Origin: Luteibacter sp. Sphag1AF
Lineage (GTDB): Bacteria; Pseudomonadota; Gammaproteobacteria; Xanthomonadales; Rhodanobacteraceae
Assembly: GCF_014192715.1 (NCBI RefSeq)
Contig: NZ_JACHYH010000002.1
Coordinates: forward strand, 310,001 to 374,000
Reading direction: 5' to 3'
Length of the DNA stretch: 64,000 bases
Of this stretch, positions 17,553 to 25,760 are shown piece after piece. The position numbers and the translations under genes were made by a program. Below the pieces are notes generated by a model. That model was not told where the DNA came from, did no database searches, and was given only the letters and a program-made list of their open reading frames with translations. Position 1 is the stretch's first letter, and each line of letters starts with the position of its first letter.

Positions 17553-18137
17553 ATGACCCGCCGGATCACCTGTGCGCTGGCCCTGTTACTGGCCCTGACC
17601 ACCACCGCCTTTGGATCGACCATGAAAAAGCCCGACATCAAGAAGAACCCGCAGCCGCGCATGCGCTACGACATCACCGTGACGGTGGATGGCGCGCCGG
17701 CCACGTTTGATCGTGTGGAAGGCTCCGTCGACTACGTCGTCAAAAACGAAGAATGCGTGCCGCTCACGCCCATCGCAGGCGCCCGCGTGCGTCCCGAAGA
17801 ACGCGTGCCGCTGGAGCTGACCCACGCCGGCGGCAACGTTTACCGCGGCGTGATCTATGCCGATCAGTTTGTTGATGAAGATTACTTCGGCCGTGGCGTC
17901 TGCCATTGGGGCATAGTGGGCGCTGCCGCGCGCCTGAAAGCAAATCAGGTGACCATCAGTGCCGCCCTGTACGGCAACGACATACTCGCATCGGGCAGCA
18001 ACACCCGCTACTACGCCAACCGAACCTTCCAGGTCCCCATGGAGCTGCTGGATAACGGCGAGCCGGCACGCGCGAACTTCAAAGAACCTGGGCAGACGTT
18101 CTCGGTGACGCTCAAGGCTGAGGAGCGCACCCCATGA
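17553..18137 (+). CDS. Candidate immunity protein for the lipase effector
   Basis: The 194-residue protein has a signal peptide (MTRRITCALALLLALTTTAFGS) and a beta-rich body with MRYDITVTVDGAP, YRGVIYADQFVDEDYFGRGVCHWG and TRYYANRTFQVPMELL. GAGGA at 17540-17544 selects the ATG at 17553; the frame is open upstream without a good start. Its last bases overlap the ATG of the lipase effector (ATGA), so the pair is coupled. X. citri lipase effectors have immunity proteins encoded in the same place. Family not recognised. Confidence 0.7.
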   Translation: MTRRITCALALLLALTTTAFGSTMKKPDIKKNPQPRMRYDITVTVDGAPATFDRVEGSVDYVVKNEECVPLTPIAGARVRPEERVPLELTHAGGNVYRGVIYADQFVDEDYFGRGVCHWGIVGAAARLKANQVTISAALYGNDILASGSNTRYYANRTFQVPMELLDNGEPARANFKEPGQTFSVTLKAEERTP

Positions 18138-19579
18138 CCGTATCAACCACCGACTATGCGCTGCTGGCGCAGAACTCGTACCAGACACCGGTCGTCGACA
18201 AGCTCGTCAAGCTCAACGGCGTGGAATACACGACTCTCGCAGCGGCAGACAATCCGCACACCGGCTTTCAGGCAACAGCATATCGCCGGGAAGATACCGG
18301 TGAGGTCGTGATCGCGTACCGCGGCACCGAGTTTGACCGCGAACCCGTGCACGATGGTGGCGTGGATGCAGGCATGGTACTCACCGGCTTCAACGCGCAG
18401 GCACCGGACGCTATCGCCTTTACCGAAAAGGTCATGGAAAAGGCCAAGTTCCTCGCCGAAACGCGCGGCCAGCCGCTGGACGTCACGGTGACCGGCCACT
18501 CCCTGGGCGGCACACTGGCCGAGATCAACGCGTCGCGCTTTCACCTCAAGGGCGAAACGTTCAATGCGTATGGCGCGGCTGGCCTGCTGCACGGCGTGCC
18601 GGAGGGCGGCAATCAGGTCATCGACCATGTACGTGCGGGCGATCTGGTCAGCGCGGCGAGCCCGCATTTTGGCGAAGTGCGCGTCTACGCGGCCCAGCAG
18701 GACATCGACACGCTGAGCAAGGCAGGCTACCGCGACGACAGCGGCCCGCTGAGCCTGCGCAATCCGCTGAAAGCCACCGACTTCAGTGCGCACGCGATGG
18801 ACAACTTCGTGCCCAACAGTGAAACCCTGGGCAAGAGCATCATCAGCCCGGAAGGTCAGGCGCTGTACGAAGAACATAAAGGGATGGTCGATCGCTACCG
18901 CGACGACGTGCGCGACATCCGCACCACGATCTCGGCGCCATGGGAAATACCCAAAGCCATCGTCCATACCGTGCAGGAAGTTGGCCACAACGTGGCGGAG
19001 AAAGTGGAAGAAGGTTTCCACGCGGTAGAGAAAGCCGCCAGCCACGCCGTTCACGAAGTGGGTGAAACACTCAGCCACGTTGGCCACGAGATTTCCGAGA
19101 AGGCGTCCAGTGCGTGGAACACCATCACTCATCCGGGCTCCTGGTTTGACGACAAACCGAAAGTCGCGGAAGCCACGCGCCTGGATCAGCCCAACCATCC
19201 CGACCACGCCCTTTTTCAGCAAGCCCGTGGCGGCGTGCACGAGCTGGATGCAGCTCATCAACGCACACCCGACCAGCGTAGCGACAACCTGGCCGCTTCG
19301 CTGACGGTTGCGGCACGCCGTGATGGCCTGACCCGCATTGACCACGTAACCCTCAGCGACGACGCATCCCGGACGTACGCCGTCCAGGGCGACATGCAGT
19401 CGCCGCTGAAACGCGTGGCCGATGTGTCCACGCAGGAGGCGGTGGCCACGTCCGTCGACAAGAGCAGTGCGAACTGGAACCAGGTGGCTGAGCAGAACCA
19501 GCAGGCGCATGCGCAGCTTGCCAGGCAGAACGAACAACAGGCATCGGTACAGCGATCCAGCCCCATGCCGGGGCAGTAA
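18134..19579 (+). CDS. X-T4SS effector: class-3-like lipase/phospholipase with XVIPCD
   Basis: Predicted to attack membrane lipids of target cells. The 481-residue protein has an alpha/beta-hydrolase domain in the first 230 residues, with EVVIAYRGTEFD and the nucleophile elbow GHSLGG (Ser near residue 123). Residues about 265-345 form an amphipathic, Val/His/Glu-rich helical region with repeats of the type VGHNVAEKVEEGFHAVEK. An XVIPCD follows from about 349 (DQPNHPDHALFQQARGGVHE, GLTRIDHVTLS) and a Gln-rich tail. There is no peptidoglycan-binding domain, consistent with a membrane target. The start overlaps the candidate immunity gene. Confidence 0.92.
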   Translation: MTVSTTDYALLAQNSYQTPVVDKLVKLNGVEYTTLAAADNPHTGFQATAYRREDTGEVVIAYRGTEFDREPVHDGGVDAGMVLTGFNAQAPDAIAFTEKVMEKAKFLAETRGQPLDVTVTGHSLGGTLAEINASRFHLKGETFNAYGAAGLLHGVPEGGNQVIDHVRAGDLVSAASPHFGEVRVYAAQQDIDTLSKAGYRDDSGPLSLRNPLKATDFSAHAMDNFVPNSETLGKSIISPEGQALYEEHKGMVDRYRDDVRDIRTTISAPWEIPKAIVHTVQEVGHNVAEKVEEGFHAVEKAASHAVHEVGETLSHVGHEISEKASSAWNTITHPGSWFDDKPKVAEATRLDQPNHPDHALFQQARGGVHELDAAHQRTPDQRSDNLAASLTVAARRDGLTRIDHVTLSDDASRTYAVQGDMQSPLKRVADVSTQEAVATSVDKSSANWNQVAEQNQQAHAQLARQNEQQASVQRSSPMPGQ

Positions 19580-19592
19580 CCGTTCCATCGCG

Positions 19593-19617
19593 CGTGCCGG
19601 GCTCAGGGCCCGGCACG
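19593..19617 (+). terminator. Perfect 10-bp hairpin after the lipase effector
   Basis: CGTGCCGGGC pairs with GCCCGGCACG around a five-base loop, 14 bases after the stop. What follows (TATTGTCC) is only weakly T-rich. It resembles the hairpin after the previous effector in position and form. Confidence 0.45.
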
Positions 19618-19660
19618 TATTGTCCAATTCATCATTTCGGAAACACCGCAGGGGGATTCT

Positions 19661-19981
19661 ATGAAGCGCTGGATGTTTGCTTTGTGTTTTGTTCTGTTTT
19701 TCATTGCTGACGCCCATGCGCAGCTGACGTATCGCAACAATGATCCGTTCGTTTTCTGCCGTTATGGCCAGAAAAACCCTGATAAGTGCTGGCAGCCTCT
19801 GCCGCCTTACACAGGACCCTACATGATTAGCGCCTGGTGCGAACCCAACCCCTACGGCAAGGAATGGACCGCCGATGATTACGCATCCCTTGAGGAGTAC
19901 AAGTTTTATTGCCCGAAGGCTAAAAAAAGCGGATCGTGGACCGGCCCCGGCACAGGCGAACAGTCCCGCGGCATGCATTAA
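19661..19981 (+). CDS. Small exported Cys-containing protein, function unknown
   Basis: The 106-residue protein has a signal peptide (MKRWMFALCFVLFFIADAHAQ) and a short polar body with four cysteines (FCRYGQKNPDKCWQPL, SAWCEPNP, KFYCPK). A GGGGG element lies about 8 bases before the ATG. It lies between the lipase effector and virD4 and has no effector directly after it. It may be an orphan immunity protein or an accessory factor. I do not recognise the family. Confidence 0.6.
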   Translation: MKRWMFALCFVLFFIADAHAQLTYRNNDPFVFCRYGQKNPDKCWQPLPPYTGPYMISAWCEPNPYGKEWTADDYASLEEYKFYCPKAKKSGSWTGPGTGEQSRGMH

Positions 19982-20062
19982 TCTGCAACGTCACACGCGA
20001 TAACCGTCGCGTCATTACCGGAGCACATGCTCCGTGCACCACACGCACCAGGATAGATCGGC

Positions 20063-21748
20063 ATGAGTAAAAACAGGGGATATTGGGCAGCCGCCTTGCT
20101 GGCGGTTGCCCTGGTCGCGGGCAACTACCTTTCGGGCATTCTGATACTTACTTTCCTGAAGCGAACTGACGTTCCGCTTCAGTGGAATACGTATTGGCAG
20201 TACATCCGCGCCCTTGGTCGAGCCGATGTGCAGCACTACACGAAGCACATCCAGATGGCAGGCGCCATCGGCTTCCTGTTGCCGATCATCCTGTGGCTGG
20301 TGGTGCTGTATTTCATGACGCGCGAGAAAAAGCAGTCCATGCACGGCGATGCCCGCTTTGCGCGGGCCAGCGACCTGCGCGAAAAGGGCATGCTGAAAAC
20401 CTCGAAGAACGGCATCCTGGTCGGCAAGTTCAAGGGTGACCTGGTGCGCCTGAGCGGCCAGCAGTTCGTGATCCTCGCGGCCCCCACCCGCTCGGGAAAG
20501 GGCGTGGGCGTCGTGATCCCGAACCTGCTGGACTACCAGGAGTCCATCGTGGTCCTGGACATCAAGCAGGAAAACTTCGACCTCACCAGCGGTTGGCGCA
20601 AGAGCCAGGGGCAGGAAATTTTCCTGTTCAACCCGTTTGCGGAAGATCGCCGGACGCATCGCTGGAACCCACTGAGCTACGTGTCCAGCGACCCGGCGTT
20701 CCGCGTATCCGACCTGATGAGCATCGCCTCGATGCTGTACCCGGACGGCTCGGACGACCAGAAGTTCTGGGTCAGCCAGGCACGCAATGCGTTCATGGCC
20801 TTCTCGCTGTATCTGTTTGAAAAATGGGATGCCGATCAGAAGAACGATCTGCCCATGATCCTGCGCACGAAACCCACGCTGGGTGCGCTGTATCGACTGT
20901 CGTCCGGTGATGGCACCGATCTGCGCCAGCTCTACACCTGGCTGTCGCAACAGACCTTCCTCACCAGCAACGCACAGGCGGCCTTCGCGAACCTGCTGTC
21001 ACAGGCGAACGAAACCTTCTCTTCGATCCTTGGCACGTTCAAGGAACCGCTGAACGCCTGGATCAATCCGGTGCTTGAAGCGGCCACCAGCGCCGACGAT
21101 TTCCTGCTGACCGACGTGCGCCGCAAGCGCATGACGATCTACATCGGCATCCAGCCCAACAAGCTGGCCGAAAGTCGCCTCATCGTGAACCTGTTCTTCA
21201 GCCAGCTGATCAACCTCAACACCAAAGAGCTGCCGCAGAACAACCCGGAACTGAAGCATCAGTGCCTGCTGCTGATGGACGAATTTACCTCCATCGGCAA
21301 GGTCGAGATCATTGCCTCGGCCGTGTCATACATGGCCGGCTACAACATCCGCCTGCTGCCCATCATCCAGAGCATGGCCCAGTTGGATGCGACCTACGGC
21401 AAGGACGTGTCGCGCACCGTCATCACCAACCACGCCCTGCAGATTGTTTACGCACCGCGCGAACAGCAGGACGCCAACGATTATTCGGACATGCTCGGTT
21501 ACACGACTGTCCGCAAGCAAAACGTCACCCGCGGCAAGGGCCGCGGCGATGTTTCGCGCAGCGAGTCGGAAGAACGCCGCGCACTGATGCTCCCCCAGGA
21601 GCTGAAGGCCATGGGAACAGACACGGAAGTGTTCCTCTACGAAGGCATTCCACACCCGGTGAAATGCGACAAGATTCGCTACTACCAGGACAGCTATTTC
21701 ACATCCCGCCTGCTACCCAAGGTGGATGTACCCAAGCTGTCGGTCTGA
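20063..21748 (+). CDS. virD4: VirD4 coupling ATPase
   Basis: VirD4 is the membrane-bound receptor that recognises XVIPCD-bearing effectors and feeds them to the channel. The 561-residue protein has two N-terminal membrane segments (about 9-32 and 70-92), Walker A APTRSGKGVGVV near residue 142, Walker B LLLMDEFTSIGK near 405, and the TraG/VirD4 body. It is shorter than many conjugative VirD4 proteins and lacks a long C-terminal tail. It lies about 9 kb after virB6, inside the effector array, rather than next to the virB genes. Confidence 0.95.
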   Translation: MSKNRGYWAAALLAVALVAGNYLSGILILTFLKRTDVPLQWNTYWQYIRALGRADVQHYTKHIQMAGAIGFLLPIILWLVVLYFMTREKKQSMHGDARFARASDLREKGMLKTSKNGILVGKFKGDLVRLSGQQFVILAAPTRSGKGVGVVIPNLLDYQESIVVLDIKQENFDLTSGWRKSQGQEIFLFNPFAEDRRTHRWNPLSYVSSDPAFRVSDLMSIASMLYPDGSDDQKFWVSQARNAFMAFSLYLFEKWDADQKNDLPMILRTKPTLGALYRLSSGDGTDLRQLYTWLSQQTFLTSNAQAAFANLLSQANETFSSILGTFKEPLNAWINPVLEAATSADDFLLTDVRRKRMTIYIGIQPNKLAESRLIVNLFFSQLINLNTKELPQNNPELKHQCLLLMDEFTSIGKVEIIASAVSYMAGYNIRLLPIIQSMAQLDATYGKDVSRTVITNHALQIVYAPREQQDANDYSDMLGYTTVRKQNVTRGKGRGDVSRSESEERRALMLPQELKAMGTDTEVFLYEGIPHPVKCDKIRYYQDSYFTSRLLPKVDVPKLSV

Positions 21749-21792
21749 CCTTCCATACCAACCGTACCAAATGCACGATCAGGAGTTACATC

Positions 21793-22236
21793 ATGAAAAC
21801 GGTCAACAAACTCGCCATCGCGGTCGCTCTCGTCGTTTACGGCAGCGCCTCGTTTGCCGACGCGAGCCGCAGTCAGGAAATCAAGCAGGAAGCGCCCAAG
21901 GGCATCACGGCCGCGTTCTACGCGTGCATCACCAAAGCCAACGACCCGACGTCCAGTGGCGCCTGCCTTTCGGCAGAGAAAACCAGACAGGACGCACGAC
22001 TCAACACCACGTACAAGGCCCTGATGGCCAAGCTCACCGGCAAAGCCAAGGATGACCTGGTCAACGCCGAGCGCGCATGGGTGGATCTTGAGGACAAGAC
22101 CGGAAGGTTCGAGACCTCGCTATACGGCGACGAAACCGTCGCCGATCTGCAAGTGACCCAGAACGAAATCTTCCGCATCTGCGAACGCGCCAACGCCCTG
22201 GACAAGTACCTGTCCGTGGCGAACACGTTGCTCTGA
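21793..22236 (+). CDS. LprI/DUF1311-family exported protein, candidate immunity protein
   Basis: The 147-residue protein has a signal peptide (MKTVNKLAIAVALVVYGSASFA) and a DUF1311/LprI-like domain: CITKANDPTSSGACLSAEK, LNTTYKALMAKL, ERAWVDLEDKTGRF, and a C-terminal Cys (FRICERANALDKYL). Members of this family inhibit lysozymes. AGGAGT at 21781-21786 precedes the ATG. It ends 23 bases before the fourth effector gene, so it is the likely protector against that enzyme, which in turn suggests a muramidase activity. Confidence 0.82.
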   Translation: MKTVNKLAIAVALVVYGSASFADASRSQEIKQEAPKGITAAFYACITKANDPTSSGACLSAEKTRQDARLNTTYKALMAKLTGKAKDDLVNAERAWVDLEDKTGRFETSLYGDETVADLQVTQNEIFRICERANALDKYLSVANTLL

Positions 22237-22259
22237 TCCGAACTCAAAGGAATAACACC

Positions 22260-23831
22260 ATGCCAGGTCTTGATACCCATAACGCCGAGTCACTCACGGG
22301 CGCCACATACTTCGTCGTCGGTCGGGGCACCGAAGGCGGCGCCTCGTCCTACCATCTGTCCATCGCAGGCGTGACTGCCGGCACCAGCGATCCGAACTGG
22401 GGCAACACCAACAAGATCGTCGCCAACAGCGGCTATTCGCTCGGCACGATCCAGGTGGACCTCGGTCAGCGCGGCACCTGGGCGCTCGGCTCTGCCGATG
22501 GCGCCAAGCCCAAGCCCGGTGAAACCACTTACGTGGACGGCATCATCGAACAGTCCGGCAAGTACGCGAAGGACCATAACCTGCCCTTCCCGCAGGACAC
22601 CAAAGAACTCCGCCAGGATCTGCTGAGCCACGGCAACGGCCTGAAGGGCCGCACCACTCTGGACTTCATCGACACCGGCACGCGCGACAGCATCAACGCG
22701 TGGGCCTCGTCGCAGGACGGTCAGAAGTGGATTCACAAGAACATGGACTATCCGCAGGTCAAGGAAGCCACCCAGACCGCCATGGACATGCTGGACAAGT
22801 ACGGCAAGAACATCCCGGAAGACCGTCGCCTGGAAACCGTGGCCATCCTGGCCAAGACGGCCAACCAGATGCCGAACCAGCTGAAGTCCTTCCAGGACGT
22901 GATGGAAAAAGGCGGCGACTACGATGCTGTGCTGAAGCGCGCCAACGACCTGCACAAGGCCACCGGCTACTACGACGGCCCCAAGGCTGCCGCCATCGCC
23001 GAGGAATACAAGAACGCCTATAAAGACCCGGAAAAGGCTGCCGCGATGGATCGCGCGCATACCAAGGTCGGCGACCCGAACTTCGACCCGTCCAAAGCCG
23101 GCAACGATGCCGACATCAAGACGGCGCTCAAGGCCGTGGGCCAGGGCGGCCGCACGCACGCTCCGGCAGGCAATACGCTGCGCGAAGGTGCGCACGGTGA
23201 AAAGGTCACTGCCCTGCAGAACGACCTGGTCAAGCTCGGCTTCACCGATGCCAAGGGCCGCGATCTGCATCCGGACGGCGACTTCGGTCCCGGCACGAAG
23301 GCTGCCGTCGAGAAGTTCCAGCGCGCGCACGACATGAAGGTCGACGGTATCGTGGGCCCCAAAACCCTCGAAGCCGTGCAGAAGGCAGCCCATCCGCCGC
23401 AGCCGAGCCTCGCTGACCCGAAGAACCCGGGCAACGCGATGTACAACCAGGCACTGCAGAACGTGCAGGCCATCGACGCCGAGCGCGGCCGCAAGTCGGA
23501 CCAGATGTCCAACAACCTCGCCGGCTCGCTGGCCACCGCCGCCCGTGCACAAGGCTTGAGCAGCGTCGACCACGTGGTGATGAGCGACGACGGCAAGCGT
23601 GCCTTCGCGGTACAGGGCGACATGAACTCACCGCTCAAGCGCATCGCCGAAGTCAACGTCGCACAGTCCGTCGCCAAGCCGCTGGAACAGAGCAGCTCGG
23701 AGTTCCAGCAGGTCTCGCAGCAGCAGAGCCAGCAGCAGGCCAATACCCAGCAGCAACAGCAGGCCCCGCAGCAGCAACAGCAGCAGGCTCCGCAGCAACA
23801 GCAACAGCCTGCTCAGCCGGGCATGCACTAA
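22260..23831 (+). CDS. X-T4SS effector: lysozyme-like N-terminus, peptidoglycan-binding, XVIPCD
   Basis: The 523-residue protein has no signal peptide. Residues 1-290 form a helical domain that I cannot place in a named family; SGYSLGTIQVDLGQRG near residue 57 resembles the Ser-x-Gly-x-x-Gln signature of lysozyme-like folds, and the LprI-like neighbour supports a glycan-cutting role. A peptidoglycan-binding domain covers about 302-375 (GDFGPGTKAAVEKFQRAHDMK). The XVIPCD runs about 380-480 (GLSSVDHVVMSDDGKRAFAV), and the last 40 residues are almost all Gln with Ala and Pro. AAGGAAT at 22247-22253 is the ribosome site. Confidence 0.9.
   Translation: MPGLDTHNAESLTGATYFVVGRGTEGGASSYHLSIAGVTAGTSDPNWGNTNKIVANSGYSLGTIQVDLGQRGTWALGSADGAKPKPGETTYVDGIIEQSGKYAKDHNLPFPQDTKELRQDLLSHGNGLKGRTTLDFIDTGTRDSINAWASSQDGQKWIHKNMDYPQVKEATQTAMDMLDKYGKNIPEDRRLETVAILAKTANQMPNQLKSFQDVMEKGGDYDAVLKRANDLHKATGYYDGPKAAAIAEEYKNAYKDPEKAAAMDRAHTKVGDPNFDPSKAGNDADIKTALKAVGQGGRTHAPAGNTLREGAHGEKVTALQNDLVKLGFTDAKGRDLHPDGDFGPGTKAAVEKFQRAHDMKVDGIVGPKTLEAVQKAAHPPQPSLADPKNPGNAMYNQALQNVQAIDAERGRKSDQMSNNLAGSLATAARAQGLSSVDHVVMSDDGKRAFAVQGDMNSPLKRIAEVNVAQSVAKPLEQSSSEFQQVSQQQSQQQANTQQQQQAPQQQQQQAPQQQQQPAQPGMH
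23706..23816 (+). repeat. CAG/CAA repeat coding for the poly-Gln effector tail
   Basis: Runs of CAG and CAA with interspersed GCx and CCx codons encode the Gln-rich end of the fourth effector. The other effectors here have shorter Gln/Ala-rich ends. The tract is prone to length change by slippage. Confidence 0.85.
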
Positions 23832-23877
23832 AGCGAATCGTTCGGATGACCTCCTTGCAGGCATTCCGGACAAACAG

Positions 23878-23909
23878 GGCGACGGTCTCACGACCGTCGC
23901 CTTTTCTTT
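23878..23909 (+). terminator. Intrinsic terminator after the virD4-effector segment
   Basis: GGCGACGGTC pairs with GACCGTCGCC (10 bp, TCAC loop), followed by TTTTCTTT. It lies 46 bases after the fourth effector and is a strong plus-strand Rho-independent terminator. Confidence 0.88.
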
Positions 23910-23971
23910 GGTCGCCACACACACGCAAACGTCGACCTGCACGCAACGCCGACAGAGGTCCAGAGATAAAC

Positions 23972-24271
23972 ATGAAATTGATCGCCTTTCTGCTTCTGGC
24001 CCTCTGGGCCACCAACAGCCGCGCACAGACCCAGGTTTGCGAACCGATGACCAAAGCGCAGGCGGACGCGGTACTACCACGCCTGAAAGAAGCCTTCACC
24101 CGCGCTCACCGACTTTCGATGGACACGATCGCCATTTCCCCGGGGACCGATTGTGGCGACGAGATATCGTTTGTGTTCAAGGCCAAACCGGAGGCGGCGA
24201 ATTTTGGATCACGCTGGATCATTAAAATGAAGAAAGGCAATCACAAAATTGATATTCAGGAAGGCGTCTAG
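23972..24271 (+). CDS. Small exported protein, function unknown
   Basis: The 99-residue protein has a signal peptide (MKLIAFLLLALWATNSRAQ) followed by a mixed alpha/beta body with two cysteines (VCEPM, GTDCGDE) and a basic C-terminus. It lies after the terminator of the effector segment, so it has its own transcript or depends on read-through. Size and export signal are like those of the immunity proteins nearby, but no effector follows it. Family not recognised. Confidence 0.55.
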   Translation: MKLIAFLLLALWATNSRAQTQVCEPMTKAQADAVLPRLKEAFTRAHRLSMDTIAISPGTDCGDEISFVFKAKPEAANFGSRWIIKMKKGNHKIDIQEGV

Positions 24272-24494
24272 ACTTCCCGCTGTGCTTGCTGATCATCAAG
24301 GCCGCAGCTCGTAATGCCCATCCTCTGCGCGACGTCGGCCACCGGCCTTCCGTGCCCGGTCAGCTGCCGCCCGCTCTTGCCTGACGTATCCGACCCAAGA
24401 CCCACAAAACATCTGCTAAAGATCTGACCCTCCCTGCCGATACCTGCCCACTGGCGAGCGCGTTCGCCGAATGATTCGGAACAGGGAGATACAA

Positions 24495-24788
24495 ATGGCT
24501 TTGGTGTACTGCAGGGAATGTGGCAAGCAGGTGTCGGACTCCGCGTCCTCCTGCCCGGGTTGCGGTGCGGCGGTTGCCGTGACCGGAACGAAGAGCCACA
24601 TCGCCGCGGGCGTACTGGCGTTGGTGGTTGGCGGGCTTGGCGTGCACAAGTTTTATCTGGGGCGTACGGGTCAGGGCATCCTTTACCTGATTTTCTGCTG
24701 GACCTTCATTCCCTCGCTCATTTCGTTCATTGAGGGAATCATCTACCTGTGCACGAACGAGCGGGATTTCCAGGCCAAGTACGGCTGA
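24495..24788 (+). CDS. TM2-domain protein with N-terminal zinc ribbon
   Basis: The 97-residue protein has a zinc-ribbon CRECGKQVSDSASSCPGCGA (four Cys, residues 6-25) and a TM2 domain from about 38 (LALVVGGLGVHKFYLGRTGQGILYL) with two membrane helices. The molecular function of such proteins is poorly known. GGGAG at 24484-24488 sets the ATG. A 223-base gap separates it from the previous gene. Confidence 0.85.
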   Translation: MALVYCRECGKQVSDSASSCPGCGAAVAVTGTKSHIAAGVLALVVGGLGVHKFYLGRTGQGILYLIFCWTFIPSLISFIEGIIYLCTNERDFQAKYG

Positions 24789-24873
24789 AGAACCCATCCA
24801 TCTTTTTTTCCTGCCAACCGACATTGCCCCGCCTTCCGGGGCGATGCCTTCGGCGTGGTACCAAGGAGCACCC

Positions 24874-25707
24874 ATGAAACTGAAGTACGCAACGCTCGCA
24901 GTCGCCGCCCTCGCCCTCGCCGGTTGCGGCAAGCACGACGCCCCGGCTGGCGATCAGGCTACGCCCGCAACGCAGGCGGCTGGCACGGAAAAGACGGGCG
25001 ACAACGCCGCCGCTGCTCAGGCATTTGCTGATGCGCAGAAGGCCAAGGAGGATGCACGCCCGAAGGCCGACATGAACGTGCCGCTGGCCAACTACACGCA
25101 GCTGGATCAGGCTGACGGTGGCACCTGGCTGACCTACGTCGCCGTGTCGCGCGCCACGCCGCAGCCGGCTGACGAAGAGAAGCTGGGCATGTTCTCGCCG
25201 AAGTATTACAACGAGCCGGACGCGTTCAAGAAGCACGATCTGGCCATCTCCGAACTGCCGGGGATTCAGGACAACCTGAAGCGTTTCGCTGACCAGAGCT
25301 ACTACGCCATCCAGTTCGGCGACGTGGGCAACACCCGCGGCGCCATCAGCCCGCAGATCTCGTTTATTTCCGGCTATGACTTCACGACGCAGAGCTTCGC
25401 CTTCAATGGCACGAAGCAGTGCTGGACGATGGGCTACGGCAACAGCCAGAACGTGATGCTCGACCTCAACAACGCCGACTCCAACAACGTGTGCGCCATC
25501 AAGGTCGCCGATCAGGATCTGGCCAAGAAGATCGAGCAACTGCGCGCCGCCGGCAAGCTGAGTGCCAAAGGCACGCTGTTCTTCCACGTGGATGAAGTGA
25601 AAAACGGCAACCGCGTGGCAGCCACGGTCACCCACATGCATGTCGACCTTTACGACGCGCCAGTGTGGGACAAGCACGCCCAGGTGTTCACCTCGTTCGA
25701 CATCTGA
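24874..25707 (+). CDS. Putative lipoprotein, function unknown
   Basis: The 277-residue protein has a lipoprotein signal with a clear lipobox (ALAGC, Cys near residue 18), an Ala/Thr/Asp-rich linker to about 70, and a globular domain with TWLTYVAVSRATP, YAIQFGDVGNTRGA and TLFFHVDEVKNGNRVAATVTH. AAGGAG at 24863-24868 precedes the ATG. It lies at the edge of the T4SS region and could be an immunity-like or envelope protein; nothing in the sequence decides this. Confidence 0.7.
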   Translation: MKLKYATLAVAALALAGCGKHDAPAGDQATPATQAAGTEKTGDNAAAAQAFADAQKAKEDARPKADMNVPLANYTQLDQADGGTWLTYVAVSRATPQPADEEKLGMFSPKYYNEPDAFKKHDLAISELPGIQDNLKRFADQSYYAIQFGDVGNTRGAISPQISFISGYDFTTQSFAFNGTKQCWTMGYGNSQNVMLDLNNADSNNVCAIKVADQDLAKKIEQLRAAGKLSAKGTLFFHVDEVKNGNRVAATVTHMHVDLYDAPVWDKHAQVFTSFDI

Positions 25708-25734
25708 TGTCCCCAGCGGCATGCCGATAACGAA

Positions 25735-25760
25735 GGCCGGGCATTGCCCGGCCCTCTTTT
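25735..25760 (+). terminator. Intrinsic terminator after the lipoprotein gene
   Basis: GGCCGGGC pairs with GCCCGGCC over a three-base loop and is followed by CTCTTTT. It lies 27 bases after the stop. Confidence 0.82.

Noticed and set aside
18143-19978. 611-codon open frame on the minus strand
   Set aside because: It is antisense to the lipase effector, which has clear domains; the minus product has none.
20019-20036. Small palindrome before virD4 (CGGAGCA/TGCTCCG)
   Set aside because: Two-base loop and short arms; no supporting promoter signal.
1-23909. Conjugation system instead of a killing system
   Set aside because: No relaxase, oriT or partition genes are present, and the cargo genes carry XVIPCD tags and immunity neighbours.
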